The notes beneath the pieces were generated by a model. The model worked only from the letters and a program-made list of their open reading frames with translations. It made no database searches and was not told where the DNA came from. A stretch of 64,000 nt of DNA from an uncultured Ruminococcus sp. Lineage in GTDB: Bacteria; Bacillota; Clostridia; Monoglobales; Monoglobaceae. A program made the translations under genes and the position numbers. The DNA lies in NCBI GenBank assembly GCA_902760955.1, contig CACWIG010000004.1, forward strand, positions 1-64,000, given 5' to 3'. Positions 35,330 through 44,226 of this stretch are shown here, piece after piece (position 1 is the stretch's first letter; each line of letters opens with the position of its first letter).

Positions 35330-36472
35330 ATGTTAGCAATTAAACCGCCTATGGGTTGGAATTCCTGGAATACCTTTGGTGCAAAAATAAGCGAAGAGCT
35401 TATAATGGAAACAGCCGATGCAATGATTGAGAAAGGTTATCGCGATGCAGGCTACGAATACGTAATAATCGACGATTGTTGGTCATTGAGAGAAAGGGTT
35501 GACGGAAAACTCGTTGCCGATCCTGAGCTTTTCCCTCACGGAATGAAGTACTTATCTGACTATGTTCATTCAAAGGGATTGAAGTTTGGTATGTACTCCT
35601 GTGCAGGCTTTCAAACCTGTGCAGGATATCCCAGCAGCTACGGCTATGAATACGAGGACGCAAAACAGTTTGCCGAGTGGGGCGTGGACTACTTAAAATA
35701 CGACTTTTGTAACTTCCCTAAAAGTGCGAACAGAGAAAATGCTTATTTGACAATGTCTATGGCTCTCAGAAACTGTGGCAGAGATATTTTGTTTGCCGCT
35801 TGTAATTGGGGTGTAGGCGACCCTGCTAAATGGATGCGTTCACGTGGTGTACACACCTTCCGTTCAGGAGGAGATATCTTCGATAGCCCAACATCATTTA
35901 TGGATATATTCAAAAAGCAATACAACAACGTAGAAAACAACGGCAGTGATTTTTACAATGATTTGGATATGCTTATCGTAGGTATGCACGGAAAAGGCAA
36001 TGTTGCTTTAGGTGGCTGTACTAATGAAGAATATATGACTCACTTTGCTATGTGGGCGTTTTTAGGTTCGCCCCTTATAATAGGCGGTGATATCAGAAAT
36101 CTTGATGACGAAAGCAGAGATATATTGTTAAACAAAGGTTTGATATCTATTAATCAGGACGACGAGTGCCGTCCGCCATTTATAGTCCGCGATGAAGCCA
36201 ACTCTATTTCAATGATGAAGATATTAAGCAACGGAAAATTTGCTATAGGATTATTCAGTTTTACCAATCCAAATAAGCAAGAGAATGCCAATTCAAATAT
36301 CTTCACATGTATTTCATTTGATGATATAGGTATACACTCAAACACCTCTCTGAAGGTTAAGCTTACTGATGCGATAACAGGCGAAGAATTAGGTATTTTT
36401 GAGGGTGGCTATCGTGCGTTCCTTAACGAAAATAGCTGTAAAATTTTAATTGGTGAAATTGTAAATGATTGA
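35330..36472 (+). CDS. GH27 alpha-galactosidase
   Basis: Removes terminal alpha-galactose from oligosaccharides; a 380-residue TIM-barrel enzyme with a beta C-terminal domain and no signal peptide. Diagnostic GH27 segments are PPMGWNSWNTFG at the N terminus, DDCW near 48, the nucleophile in KYDFCN near 124, and the acid/base Asp in RSGGDIFDS near 182. The ATG at 35330 is chosen because GGAG lies about ten bases upstream and the protein then begins, as usual for the family, just before the PPMGWNSW motif; 27 extra upstream codons are unlikely. The 3' end overlaps the small zinc-ribbon gene by eight bases. Confidence 0.94.
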   Translation: MLAIKPPMGWNSWNTFGAKISEELIMETADAMIEKGYRDAGYEYVIIDDCWSLRERVDGKLVADPELFPHGMKYLSDYVHSKGLKFGMYSCAGFQTCAGYPSSYGYEYEDAKQFAEWGVDYLKYDFCNFPKSANRENAYLTMSMALRNCGRDILFAACNWGVGDPAKWMRSRGVHTFRSGGDIFDSPTSFMDIFKKQYNNVENNGSDFYNDLDMLIVGMHGKGNVALGGCTNEEYMTHFAMWAFLGSPLIIGGDIRNLDDESRDILLNKGLISINQDDECRPPFIVRDEANSISMMKILSNGKFAIGLFSFTNPNKQENANSNIFTCISFDDIGIHSNTSLKVKLTDAITGEELGIFEGGYRAFLNENSCKILIGEIVND

Positions 36473-36665
36473 GAAATGTATAAAGTGCAACAGAGAACTT
36501 ACCAATGATGAAATAGGGCTATACAAAAAATTATTTAATCGTGCAGCTACGGAATATATGTGTATTGACTGCGTTGCTCAGCATTTTAATGTATCCGTCC
36601 AAATGCTTGAAGAAAAGATAATACAATTTAAAAAAATGGGTTGCACCTTATTTGATTGTAATTAG
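36465..36665 (+). CDS. Small zinc-ribbon-like protein
   Basis: A 66-residue protein with two Cys pairs (CIKC near residue 5 and CIDC near 34) spaced as in a zinc ribbon, plus a C-terminal Cys (TLFDCN). The segment between the pairs, ELTNDEIGLYKKLFNRAATEYM, is helical. Similar small proteins of Clostridia lie beside metabolic genes, but I know of no assigned function. The ATG overlaps the end of the GH27 gene by eight bases, indicating translational coupling. RNA or protein binding is a guess. Confidence 0.7.
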   Translation: MIEKCIKCNRELTNDEIGLYKKLFNRAATEYMCIDCVAQHFNVSVQMLEEKIIQFKKMGCTLFDCN

Positions 36666-36704
36666 TTATATTTCCAATTAGGGTGAAAGTACAAACCCTA
36701 ACGT

Positions 36705-36743
36705 AAAAACAGCGTAGCAAATTAAAACTGCTACGCTGTTTTG
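36705..36743. terminator. Bidirectional intrinsic terminator
   Basis: Arms AAAACAGCGTAGCA and TGCTACGCTGTTTT with flanking A and T runs. It separates the zinc-ribbon gene from the convergent glycogen operon. Confidence 0.88.
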
Positions 36744-36755
36744 TATGTCTTAAAC

Positions 36756-38189
36756 CTATCCTATTAAGTTTTTATACAGATTATTGTATTCTTGTGCCGA
36801 GTTTTTCCAAGAAAAGTCTAACTTCATAGCGTTTGTCACAAGCTTATCCCAAACCTTTTTATCGGCAAAATATCCCAAAGCCATACGAATTGTATACGCC
36901 ATATCATTTGCATTATATGGATAAAAACTAAAGCCGTTTCCTTCACCTGTAAACTTGTTATAAGGCTTAACAGTATCTTTAAGGCCGCCTGTTTCACGCA
37001 CAATAGGAATAGTGCCGTAAGCAAAAGCTATTAGCTGACTCAATCCGCAGGGTTCAAACATTGACGGCATCAGGAACAAATCCGATGCGGCATAAACCTT
37101 ATGTGCCAAATCGTTGCTGAACATTATGTTAGCGGACATCTTTGTGGGATTGTACCAAGCAGTCTGACGGAACATTTCTTCATACTTTGCATCACCTGTT
37201 CCGACTACAACAATCTGAATGTCCATACTCATAAGCTCACCCATTGCAGCAGCGATTATATCAAAGCCCTTTTGGTCAACCAATCTTGATACAATGCCTA
37301 TCATAGCCTTTTCGCCGTCTATGGGTAAACCCAACTGCTCCTGCAATTTTATCTTGTTTATCTTCTTCTTTGTCTTAACTGTCTTTACATCATAATTTTC
37401 GTATATTGATTTATCGGTCTTAGGGTTATATACCGAGTAATCCAATCCGTTTATTATTCCAAACAAAGAATTTGAACGCGCTGACAGCAAGCCTTCCAGC
37501 TTCTCTCCACCAAGGGGAGTTTTAATCTCCTCTGCATATGTGGGGCTTACTGTTGTCACATAATCAGAATATACAATTCCACCCTTTAACAGATTGGCAC
37601 AGCCGTGAAACTCAAGCTTATCCTCTGTAAAGAATTGCGGTCCAAGTGAGAAGAAGTCAGAAACAATGTCTATGGAATAGATACCCTGATATCTTAAGTT
37701 GTGTATCGTAAACATTGTTTTTATGCCCTGATAGAACACATCTCTCACATAATACGCATTCAACAATACAGGAACCATTCCTGCCTGCCAATCGTGTGCG
37801 TGTATTACATCAGGCTTAAAGTCGAGCTTTGGCAGAATTTCAAGACAGGCTTTGTCGTAAAACGCAAACCTTTCAAGGTCATTCCACTTATATAAATACA
37901 CGTCACCAAAATAATATTCATTATCTAAAAAATAATATGTTACGCCGTCTTTTTTTAACTGAAAAACGCCGCAATACTTCCTTCTCCATCCAAGCGGAAC
38001 ATATATAAAGAACAAGAATTCCATCTCTGACTTATATTCCTCAGGAATACAGCCATACTTAGGTAAAACCACCCTGACGTCATTTCCAAGTTTCGCAAGA
38101 GCCTGCGGAAGAGCACCAAGAACATCGCCAAGTCCGCCTGTTTTAGCAAACGGAGCCGCCTCTGAAGAACACATTAATATTTTACTCAT
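36756..38189 (-). CDS. glgA: Glycogen synthase (ADP-glucose)
   Basis: Extends alpha-1,4-glucan chains from ADP-glucose (GT5 family). The 477-residue protein has the ADP-glucose-binding KTGGLGDV at 16-23, IHAHDWQAGMVP, and the C-terminal nucleotide site with PSMFEPCGLSQL and ETGGLKDTV. The ATG at 38189 has AGGGG eight bases upstream; three codons of longer frame are ignored. It is the last gene of the glgB-glgC-glgD-glgA operon and ends at a strong terminator. Confidence 0.96.
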   Translation of the reverse strand: MSKILMCSSEAAPFAKTGGLGDVLGALPQALAKLGNDVRVVLPKYGCIPEEYKSEMEFLFFIYVPLGWRRKYCGVFQLKKDGVTYYFLDNEYYFGDVYLYKWNDLERFAFYDKACLEILPKLDFKPDVIHAHDWQAGMVPVLLNAYYVRDVFYQGIKTMFTIHNLRYQGIYSIDIVSDFFSLGPQFFTEDKLEFHGCANLLKGGIVYSDYVTTVSPTYAEEIKTPLGGEKLEGLLSARSNSLFGIINGLDYSVYNPKTDKSIYENYDVKTVKTKKKINKIKLQEQLGLPIDGEKAMIGIVSRLVDQKGFDIIAAAMGELMSMDIQIVVVGTGDAKYEEMFRQTAWYNPTKMSANIMFSNDLAHKVYAASDLFLMPSMFEPCGLSQLIAFAYGTIPIVRETGGLKDTVKPYNKFTGEGNGFSFYPYNANDMAYTIRMALGYFADKKVWDKLVTNAMKLDFSWKNSAQEYNNLYKNLIG

Positions 38190-38232
38190 ATCACACACCC
38201 CTTATATTTATCTGTTAAATTTGTATAAATTT

Positions 38233-39360
38233 TTATATAACTGTCTTTTTACCTATTACCATAGGATAGGTATCCTGACCCACAAGCTTTCTGCCGCTCC
38301 TTAAAACAACTTCTTTATCAAATACTACATTTTCAAGTAAGCAATTATCCATAACCTGTGAGTTTTGCATTATAATACAGTTTTCAACAACTGCACCCTT
38401 GCCGATATGGACACCACGGAACAGAATACTGTTTTTAACTGTACCCTCTATAACACATCCGTTAGCAATGAAAGAGTTGTTGACCTCTGCACTCTTGCCA
38501 TATTTTGTCGGAATAGTGTCCTTGACCTTTGTGTATATAGGCATATCGTTGTTTTTGCCAAAAAGCTCATCTCTGACGTCTTTGTTCAAAAGTTCAAGAT
38601 TTACGTCAAAGAAGTTCTTGACATTATCAATCTTTCTGCAATATCCGTCATATTTATATCCCATAATCTTTAATCTGTCAAGATTTGGCAGTAAAATATC
38701 TTTAGCAATATAATGCTTATTATGTGCAACTGCATCTCCCAAAAGCTCCAAAAGCAGACTCTTTTCAATTATAAACATATGCATATACGAAGCATTGGTA
38801 CGCTGTTGTATGGGGTATACCTGAATATCCTTTATCTTGTTATCGCCGTCTACATCAAGCATAATTTTCGTGGATAACTCCTTGCTGCTTACCATAGGTA
38901 TTTCAGTATAAACTAATGTAATATCAGCATTATTTTCCATATGGAACTTTAATACTTCCGAATAATTTATATTACATATTATATTACAATCCGAAACCAA
39001 AACATAGTTCTGACGGCTCTTTGAAATATAGTGAGTGATGCCATTTAGAATATCAACTCCGCCTCTTATTTCGCCAGGTTCAAAGGCTTCCTTAGGCGGT
39101 AAGATAAACAAACCATTACCCTTTCTGTCTATATCCCACGGCTTACCTGTTCCCAAATGGTCACTGAGCGATTGGTGATTATATGGCGTATTTATTCCGA
39201 CATTAATAATCGCAGAGTTTACCATATTAGAGAGGACAAAGTCTATAATTCTGTATCTTCCGCCGAAGGGAACCGCCGCCAACGAACGTATAGAGGTAAG
39301 CTCCCCCATTGCTGCCTCCGGGTTTTCGGCAAAAATTAATCCCATTAAATCATTCTTCAT
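38233..39360 (-). CDS. glgD: GlgD, non-catalytic glucose-1-phosphate adenylyltransferase subunit
   Basis: A 375-residue paralogue of GlgC found in Firmicutes, where it pairs with GlgC to raise ADP-glucose synthesis. The nucleotidyltransferase fold is kept (AAVPFGGRYRIIDFVLSN), but the N-terminal GGxGxRL pyrophosphorylase loop of GlgC is replaced by FAENPEAAMGELT, so catalysis is unlikely. The C terminus has left-handed beta-helix hexapeptides (NSFIANGCVIEGTVKNSILF). The start at 39360 has AAGGA nine bases upstream and sits 21 bases after the glgC stop codon. Confidence 0.95.
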   Translation of the reverse strand: MKNDLMGLIFAENPEAAMGELTSIRSLAAVPFGGRYRIIDFVLSNMVNSAIINVGINTPYNHQSLSDHLGTGKPWDIDRKGNGLFILPPKEAFEPGEIRGGVDILNGITHYISKSRQNYVLVSDCNIICNINYSEVLKFHMENNADITLVYTEIPMVSSKELSTKIMLDVDGDNKIKDIQVYPIQQRTNASYMHMFIIEKSLLLELLGDAVAHNKHYIAKDILLPNLDRLKIMGYKYDGYCRKIDNVKNFFDVNLELLNKDVRDELFGKNNDMPIYTKVKDTIPTKYGKSAEVNNSFIANGCVIEGTVKNSILFRGVHIGKGAVVENCIIMQNSQVMDNCLLENVVFDKEVVLRSGRKLVGQDTYPMVIGKKTVI

Positions 39361-39381
39361 ATTTATCAATCCTTTCAACCA

Positions 39382-40617
39382 TTACTCTGCAATATCGTCT
39401 GTTACCATTGAGTTACCTGCAACCTTCACACCATCACCTATTTCAATCTCAGGTGCAATAAGAGTTATATCATCGGTGCAGATTTTGCTGTTAATATAGG
39501 AGTCATTTGCACTTGAATCATTTGACCCTATACGGCTGTCCTTACCTATAACAACATTTGAGCCTATCAACGACTTATAAACAACCGCATCCTTTTTAAT
39601 AACAGCGCCCGGGAAGATAATCGAATCTTCGATTTTTGCACCTTCCTCTATTATAACATTATCAAATATTACCGAATGGTCTACCTCTCCGTATATGTCA
39701 CAACCTTCTGTAATATAACAGTTGCGGAGCTTAGCCTCAGGTGCAACATAATGTGGCGGTGCAATAGGATTTCGGCTGTAAATTCTCCAATCATCATCAT
39801 CCAGCTTAATACCAGGGTCGTCATCAAGCAGCTCCATATTTGCCTCCCAAAGACTCTTGATAGTTCCTACATCCTTCCAATATCCATCAAATCTGTGAGC
39901 GATAAGCTTAAGTCCTGACTCAAGCATTTTCGGAATAATATTCTTTCCGAAATCGTTTTCAGACTCAGGGTCATTTTCGTCTTCCGTCAGATATTTCTCC
40001 AACACGTCCCAACTGAAACAATACACACCCATAGACGCAAGATTGCTCTTGGGTTCTGCGGGTTTTTCCTCAAATTCGACAATATTCAAATCCTCATCAG
40101 TATTCATTATACCAAATCTTGATGCCTCGTCCCAAGGAACCTCAATAACAGCAATAGTAGCATCTGCATTTGCCTTTTTATGCTGACGAATCATCTTGCT
40201 GTAATCCATTTTGTAAATATGGTCACCTGAAAGTATAACAACATATTTAGGATTAAACTGCTTGATAAAGCCGATATTTTGATAGATAGCATTGGCTGTT
40301 CCCTTATACCATTCACCCTTTTCTGCCGATGTATAAGGCGGCAATACATAAACACCGCCGTTGGAGCGGTCAAGGTCCCAGGGCTGACCGTTACCGATAT
40401 ATGTGTTTAATTCAAGGGGTTGATACTGTGTTAAAACACCAACAGTATCTATTCCTGAATGAGCACAGTTACTCAGAGGAAAATCTATAATTCTGTACTT
40501 TCCTCCAAACGGCACAGCAGGTTTTGCAACATTACGTGTAAGAATTCCAAGTCGGCTTCCCTGACCTCCCGCAAGTATCATTGCCACACATTCTTTTGAC
40601 TTCATACTATATTTCAT
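39382..40617 (-). CDS. glgC: Glucose-1-phosphate adenylyltransferase
   Basis: Makes ADP-glucose from glucose-1-phosphate and ATP, the committed step of glycogen synthesis. The 411-residue protein has the catalytic loop [13 protein letters not shown] near 15-27, [30 protein letters not shown] near 128 and a C-terminal beta-helix domain. A second in-frame ATG four codons in (40605) is the better candidate for the ribosome site GAAAGGG, which directly abuts the first ATG; both starts are possible. It is second in the glycogen operon, with a 54-base gap after glgB. Confidence 0.96.
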   Translation of the reverse strand: MKYSMKSKECVAMILAGGQGSRLGILTRNVAKPAVPFGGKYRIIDFPLSNCAHSGIDTVGVLTQYQPLELNTYIGNGQPWDLDRSNGGVYVLPPYTSAEKGEWYKGTANAIYQNIGFIKQFNPKYVVILSGDHIYKMDYSKMIRQHKKANADATIAVIEVPWDEASRFGIMNTDEDLNIVEFEEKPAEPKSNLASMGVYCFSWDVLEKYLTEDENDPESENDFGKNIIPKMLESGLKLIAHRFDGYWKDVGTIKSLWEANMELLDDDPGIKLDDDDWRIYSRNPIAPPHYVAPEAKLRNCYITEGCDIYGEVDHSVIFDNVIIEEGAKIEDSIIFPGAVIKKDAVVYKSLIGSNVVIGKDSRIGSNDSSANDSYINSKICTDDITLIAPEIEIGDGVKVAGNSMVTDDIAE

Positions 40618-40671
40618 CCCTTTCGGTATTTTATAAACAATTCTGATATACTATTTCTTACGTTTCGGCTT

Positions 40672-42612
40672 TTATATCGGCTTTTCATCACATCTCATAT
40701 AGATTGCAGTAAGCGGTTTTAAGTCAAGATTTATGGAATACTCATATCCGTCGCAAGGAACCATTTTAGCTTTACACTTTTTAGTTCCCTTTCCATCACC
40801 GCCAAAGTTCTTGCTGTTTGATGACAGTATGGTTTCATATTCGCCGTAATACGGCACTCCCACTTTGTAATTCTTTCTTTCAACAGGGGTAAAGTTGATA
40901 ACAACTGCAATCTTCTCTTTTCCCGAAGAGTCAATCCTCATAAACGACAGTACGCTGTTCTCGCAATCACTTGCGTTCAGCCACTTAAAGCCTTTCCACT
41001 CGCCTTGTTCACGCTCTATTTCATAAAAGGCTTTATGCTCCGCATAGAAGTGGTTGACTGCCTCGCAGAACTTTGACATCTTTCTGTGAAGTTCGTACTT
41101 ATCAAGTCCCCAATCAAGCTGTTCGGCAAAACGCCATTCCACAAACTGTCCGAACTCACCGCCCATAAAGAGTGACTTTTTACCAGGGTGTGCATACATA
41201 TACGCATATAAGATACGTAATTCCGCAAATTTTTCCTCGTATGTTCCCCACATCTTGTCAAGCAACGAACGCTTACCGTGTACAACCTCATCATGCGACA
41301 GTGCAAGAATGTAATTCTCAGCATAAGCATACATCATCGCAAATGTCAGCTTATTGTGATTACCCTTTCTGAACAATGGGTCACATTGCATATAGTCAAG
41401 TACATCGTGCATCCAGCCCATATTCCACTTAAAGTTAAATCCAAGTCCGCCGCTTTCAACAGGCATTGTAACACCGCCCCAAGCGGTAGATTCCTCAGCA
41501 ATCATCAATGTATTCGGGAACCTCTCAAATACAGCCATATTGAGCTTTTGCAAAAATTCTATCGCTTCAATATTTTCTTTTCCGCCGTATTTGTTGGGTA
41601 TCCACTCCCCATCACGTCTGTTATAATCAAGATACAGCATACTTGAAACAGCATCAACACGCAAGCCGTCCATATGATATTCGCCTATCCAGAACAGAGC
41701 ATTTGAAATCAAGAACGAGAAAACCTCCGTTTTTGTCCAATCAAAGACCAAGGTTCCCCATTCCTTATGCTCGCCGCGTCTTGAGTCAGGATGTTCAAAC
41801 AGCGGTGTGCCATCAAACTGTGCCAACCCGTGAGCATCTCTCGGGAAGTGTGCAGGCACCCAATCCATTATAACACCTATTCCGTTTTGATGACAAGCGT
41901 CTATAAATGCCTTTAATTCCGTTGGGCATCCGTATCTGCTGTTTGCGGAATAATATCCCGTTACCTGATATCCCCAACTGCCATCGAATGGATATTCGCA
42001 TATAGGCATAAGTTCAATGTGTGTGTACCCCATTTTCTTTATATATGGTATAAGCTGGTCAATCATTTCAGTATACGAAAGATAGCTTCCGTCCTCGTGG
42101 GTTTTCCAGGAACCAAAGTGCATCTCATAAATATTCACAGGCTTATCATACGGCATTGTTTCCGTACGCTTTTTCAGCCATTCTCCGTCAGACCACTCAT
42201 ATGTCAAATCTGTTGTAACAGACGCATTTGCAGGTCTTATCTCGGAATAAAACGCATATGGATCCGACTTAAGTATGATATCACCCTTATTTGTTTCAAT
42301 ACTGAACTTATAATTCTGATTTTCGGTAATTCCCTCTAAAAATACCTCCCATATACCCGAGGATACGTGTTTTGTCATTATTCCCAAATTTCTGTCCCAT
42401 CCGTTACCATCACAAACAACGGACACAGATTTGGCATTAGGTGCCCAGACAGCGAATAAATAACCGCTTTTCCCATTGTGGCCCACCATCTTGTGCGCAC
42501 CGAGCATTTTATAGCTCTCATAGTTTACTCCGTTATTAAAAAGGTACATCGGGGCATCATCTATATAAAAATTTTTTGTAATTTTAGCTGTATCTTTTTT
42601 AGCTTTTTTCAT
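40672..42612 (-). CDS. glgB: 1,4-alpha-glucan branching enzyme
   Basis: Introduces alpha-1,6 branches into glycogen (GH13). The 646-residue protein has an N-terminal CBM48-like domain (about 30-125), then the barrel with the nucleophile Asp in GLRVDAVSSML, the acid/base Glu in MIAEESTAWGG, and LSHDEVVHGKRS. The start at 42612 is set by GGAGG nine bases upstream; the longer frame begins within that ribosome site. It is the first gene of the glycogen operon, preceded by a long AT-rich intergenic region with a palindrome. Confidence 0.96.
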   Translation of the reverse strand: MKKAKKDTAKITKNFYIDDAPMYLFNNGVNYESYKMLGAHKMVGHNGKSGYLFAVWAPNAKSVSVVCDGNGWDRNLGIMTKHVSSGIWEVFLEGITENQNYKFSIETNKGDIILKSDPYAFYSEIRPANASVTTDLTYEWSDGEWLKKRTETMPYDKPVNIYEMHFGSWKTHEDGSYLSYTEMIDQLIPYIKKMGYTHIELMPICEYPFDGSWGYQVTGYYSANSRYGCPTELKAFIDACHQNGIGVIMDWVPAHFPRDAHGLAQFDGTPLFEHPDSRRGEHKEWGTLVFDWTKTEVFSFLISNALFWIGEYHMDGLRVDAVSSMLYLDYNRRDGEWIPNKYGGKENIEAIEFLQKLNMAVFERFPNTLMIAEESTAWGGVTMPVESGGLGFNFKWNMGWMHDVLDYMQCDPLFRKGNHNKLTFAMMYAYAENYILALSHDEVVHGKRSLLDKMWGTYEEKFAELRILYAYMYAHPGKKSLFMGGEFGQFVEWRFAEQLDWGLDKYELHRKMSKFCEAVNHFYAEHKAFYEIEREQGEWKGFKWLNASDCENSVLSFMRIDSSGKEKIAVVINFTPVERKNYKVGVPYYGEYETILSSNSKNFGGDGKGTKKCKAKMVPCDGYEYSINLDLKPLTAIYMRCDEKPI

Positions 42613-42732
42613 CTGTTTGCCCTCCGTTGACATTATAAGTTAAATTATGCAAAAAAATTTGTTTACAATATATTAAAATTAGATATATTGTACAATATTA
42701 TTTTAGCACATTATTTCAACACTGTCTATTGT

Positions 42733-42755
42733 TTTTACGTAAATTATACGTAAAA
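42733..42755. promoter_or_regulatory. Candidate operator: perfect 9-base inverted repeat upstream of glgB
   Basis: TTTTACGTA, a five-base spacer, then TACGTAAAA. It lies 121 bases upstream of glgB in a gene-free region (42613-43187) that otherwise shows only AT-rich DNA and repeats. It is short and AT-rich, so chance cannot be excluded. Confidence 0.4.
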
Positions 42756-42981
42756 TTTTTACCAAAATATCCTTTTGCTTTTTGTTTATAATGATAGAAT
42801 TAAATTCCTAAAATCGTTTTGTTTTGTTGTTTTTTGCCATATATCGCTAAAGTCATACTGTATCTGAATTTATTTGGATAAATCTTGCCGATTGCGACAG
42901 AACGGACGTTATATATTATATAATATTGTATGAAGAACTTGTTTCTTTTATTCCGATGCGTAAATCATTTATGTTGACAAA

Positions 42982-43008
42982 CGGGACGTCGGGGACGCCG
43001 TCCCCTAC
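42982..43008 (-). repeat. Family-1 palindromic repeat, GGGACG variant
   Basis: Inverted GTAG-GGGACG element, sharing with the copy at 15864 the downstream word CTTTTGGCAATT. Confidence 0.8.
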
Positions 43009-43009
43009 A

Positions 43010-43059
43010 AATGGACTTTTGGCAATTATTTATTAAAATTATTTCGGATTTGTAATATG
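43010..43059 (+). repeat. Left copy of an imperfect direct repeat flanking comF
   Basis: The segment from ATGGACTTTTGGCAATTATT to TTATTTCGGATTTGTAATATG is repeated with scattered changes at 44062-44111, on the other side of comF. Part of it is also present after 15890. Confidence 0.7.
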
Positions 43060-43187
43060 TTAATATTTTTACGTTTTGCAAGTGACTAAATTATAATATT
43101 GTTTTAAAGAATAAAAATTGTTTGCAATTAATATGTCGATATGATATACTAATACTTAATCTAATTATGTAGATTTCGGTGATACTT

Positions 43188-43919
43188 ATGAATATTGGCA
43201 TAGGGAATTTAATACTTAATCTGATATATCCTCCTCGGTGTATCTTCTGCGGCACAAGGCTGTCCCCCAAGGTACGTATTGCAGTATGCGACAAATGTTC
43301 TAACAATCTGCCCTATTGCAAGGCGTACAAAAGATGCAAAAGCTGTGGTATACCCATTGCACAAGGGACAGGAGACAAGTGTAAAAGATGCTATATCTCA
43401 CGCAGGAATATTACACGTTCCACATCAACATTCGTATATGTGGATAATGCTCGCTCTGCCATAATCAAATTTAAAAGGTCTGCAAATTCAAGCTACGGAA
43501 GGGTTCTTTCATTCTATATAGCAGGTATGGTTAAATCAGATTTTAAAGGAGTAGAATTTGACGCAGTAGTTTCTGTTCCGCCACGCAAAAAGCCGATTAC
43601 GAAAGATAAGTTTGACCAGGCGGCGTTCCTCGCAAAAGAGGTATCACTAAGGCTCGGCATTCCATACATATCCAACGCCTTGTATCAGGCACGGCATATA
43701 AAGAAGCAAAGCTCGCTGAGCTTTAACGCAAGGCTTGAAAACGTAAAAAATGCCTTTTCAGTTAAAAAACAATCAGCTGTCGGCGGTAAAACAATTTTAC
43801 TTATTGATGATGTACGCACAAGCGGTGCTACTCTTGAGGAATGTGCTAAGGCACTTAAAGCCTCAGGTGCTTACAAAATATATTCGGCAACAGCCGCAAT
43901 TTCTATTATAGGTAACTAA
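43188..43919 (+). CDS. comF: ComF-family phosphoribosyltransferase-like protein
   Basis: A 243-residue protein of the ComF/GntX family. The N-terminal zinc-finger region carries CIFCG, CDKC, CKSCG and CKRC (about 16-70); the C-terminal half has the PRTase motif ILLIDDVRTSGATLEEC near 205. In competent bacteria ComF helps single-stranded DNA entry; in many Firmicutes its role is unclear. The ATG at 43188 is preferred over an in-frame GTG three codons upstream; neither has a strong ribosome site, only a weak CGGTGA. It stands alone between two gene-free stretches and is flanked by direct repeats. Confidence 0.88.
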   Translation: MNIGIGNLILNLIYPPRCIFCGTRLSPKVRIAVCDKCSNNLPYCKAYKRCKSCGIPIAQGTGDKCKRCYISRRNITRSTSTFVYVDNARSAIIKFKRSANSSYGRVLSFYIAGMVKSDFKGVEFDAVVSVPPRKKPITKDKFDQAAFLAKEVSLRLGIPYISNALYQARHIKKQSSLSFNARLENVKNAFSVKKQSAVGGKTILLIDDVRTSGATLEECAKALKASGAYKIYSATAAISIIGN

Positions 43920-43971
43920 TAAAATTATTTTAACTTTGATATTATGGCACTCTAACATAGCAAAGACCGAT

Positions 43972-44015
43972 CCCTCAGTCAACTACGTTGACAGCTCCCT
44001 TTACGCAAGGGAGCC
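43972..44015 (+). repeat. Family-2 double-hairpin repeat
   Basis: CCCTCAGTCAAC...GTTGACAGCTCCC followed by CTCCCTTTACGCAAGGGAG, which forms a second hairpin. It is the counterpart of the copy at 26474, with stem changes on both sides. It lies in the 307-base gap between comF and glmU. Confidence 0.75.
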
Positions 44016-44061
44016 TTAAATTCCGAAATAATTTTTTCACTGCAGTTGGGTTTGGCAACTG

Positions 44062-44111
44062 TATGGGCTTTGGGCAATTATTCAATAAAATTATTTCGGG
44101 TTTGTGATTTG
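44062..44111 (+). repeat. Right copy of an imperfect direct repeat flanking comF
   Basis: ATGGGCTTTGGGCAATTATT through TTATTTCGGGTTTGTGATTTG, matching 43010-43059 at most positions. Beyond it the glmU upstream region holds an AAACCATA/TATGGTTT inverted repeat and the GGAGG ribosome site. Confidence 0.7.
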
Positions 44112-44226
44112 CATAATACTGTCACAGAGAAAATAAACCATATAAAAAGTTAAATTATTTTACTATGGTTTCACATTTTACAAAAGTCTATTATATTAAA
44201 ATTTATATAAATCGGAGGTTTTTTCA

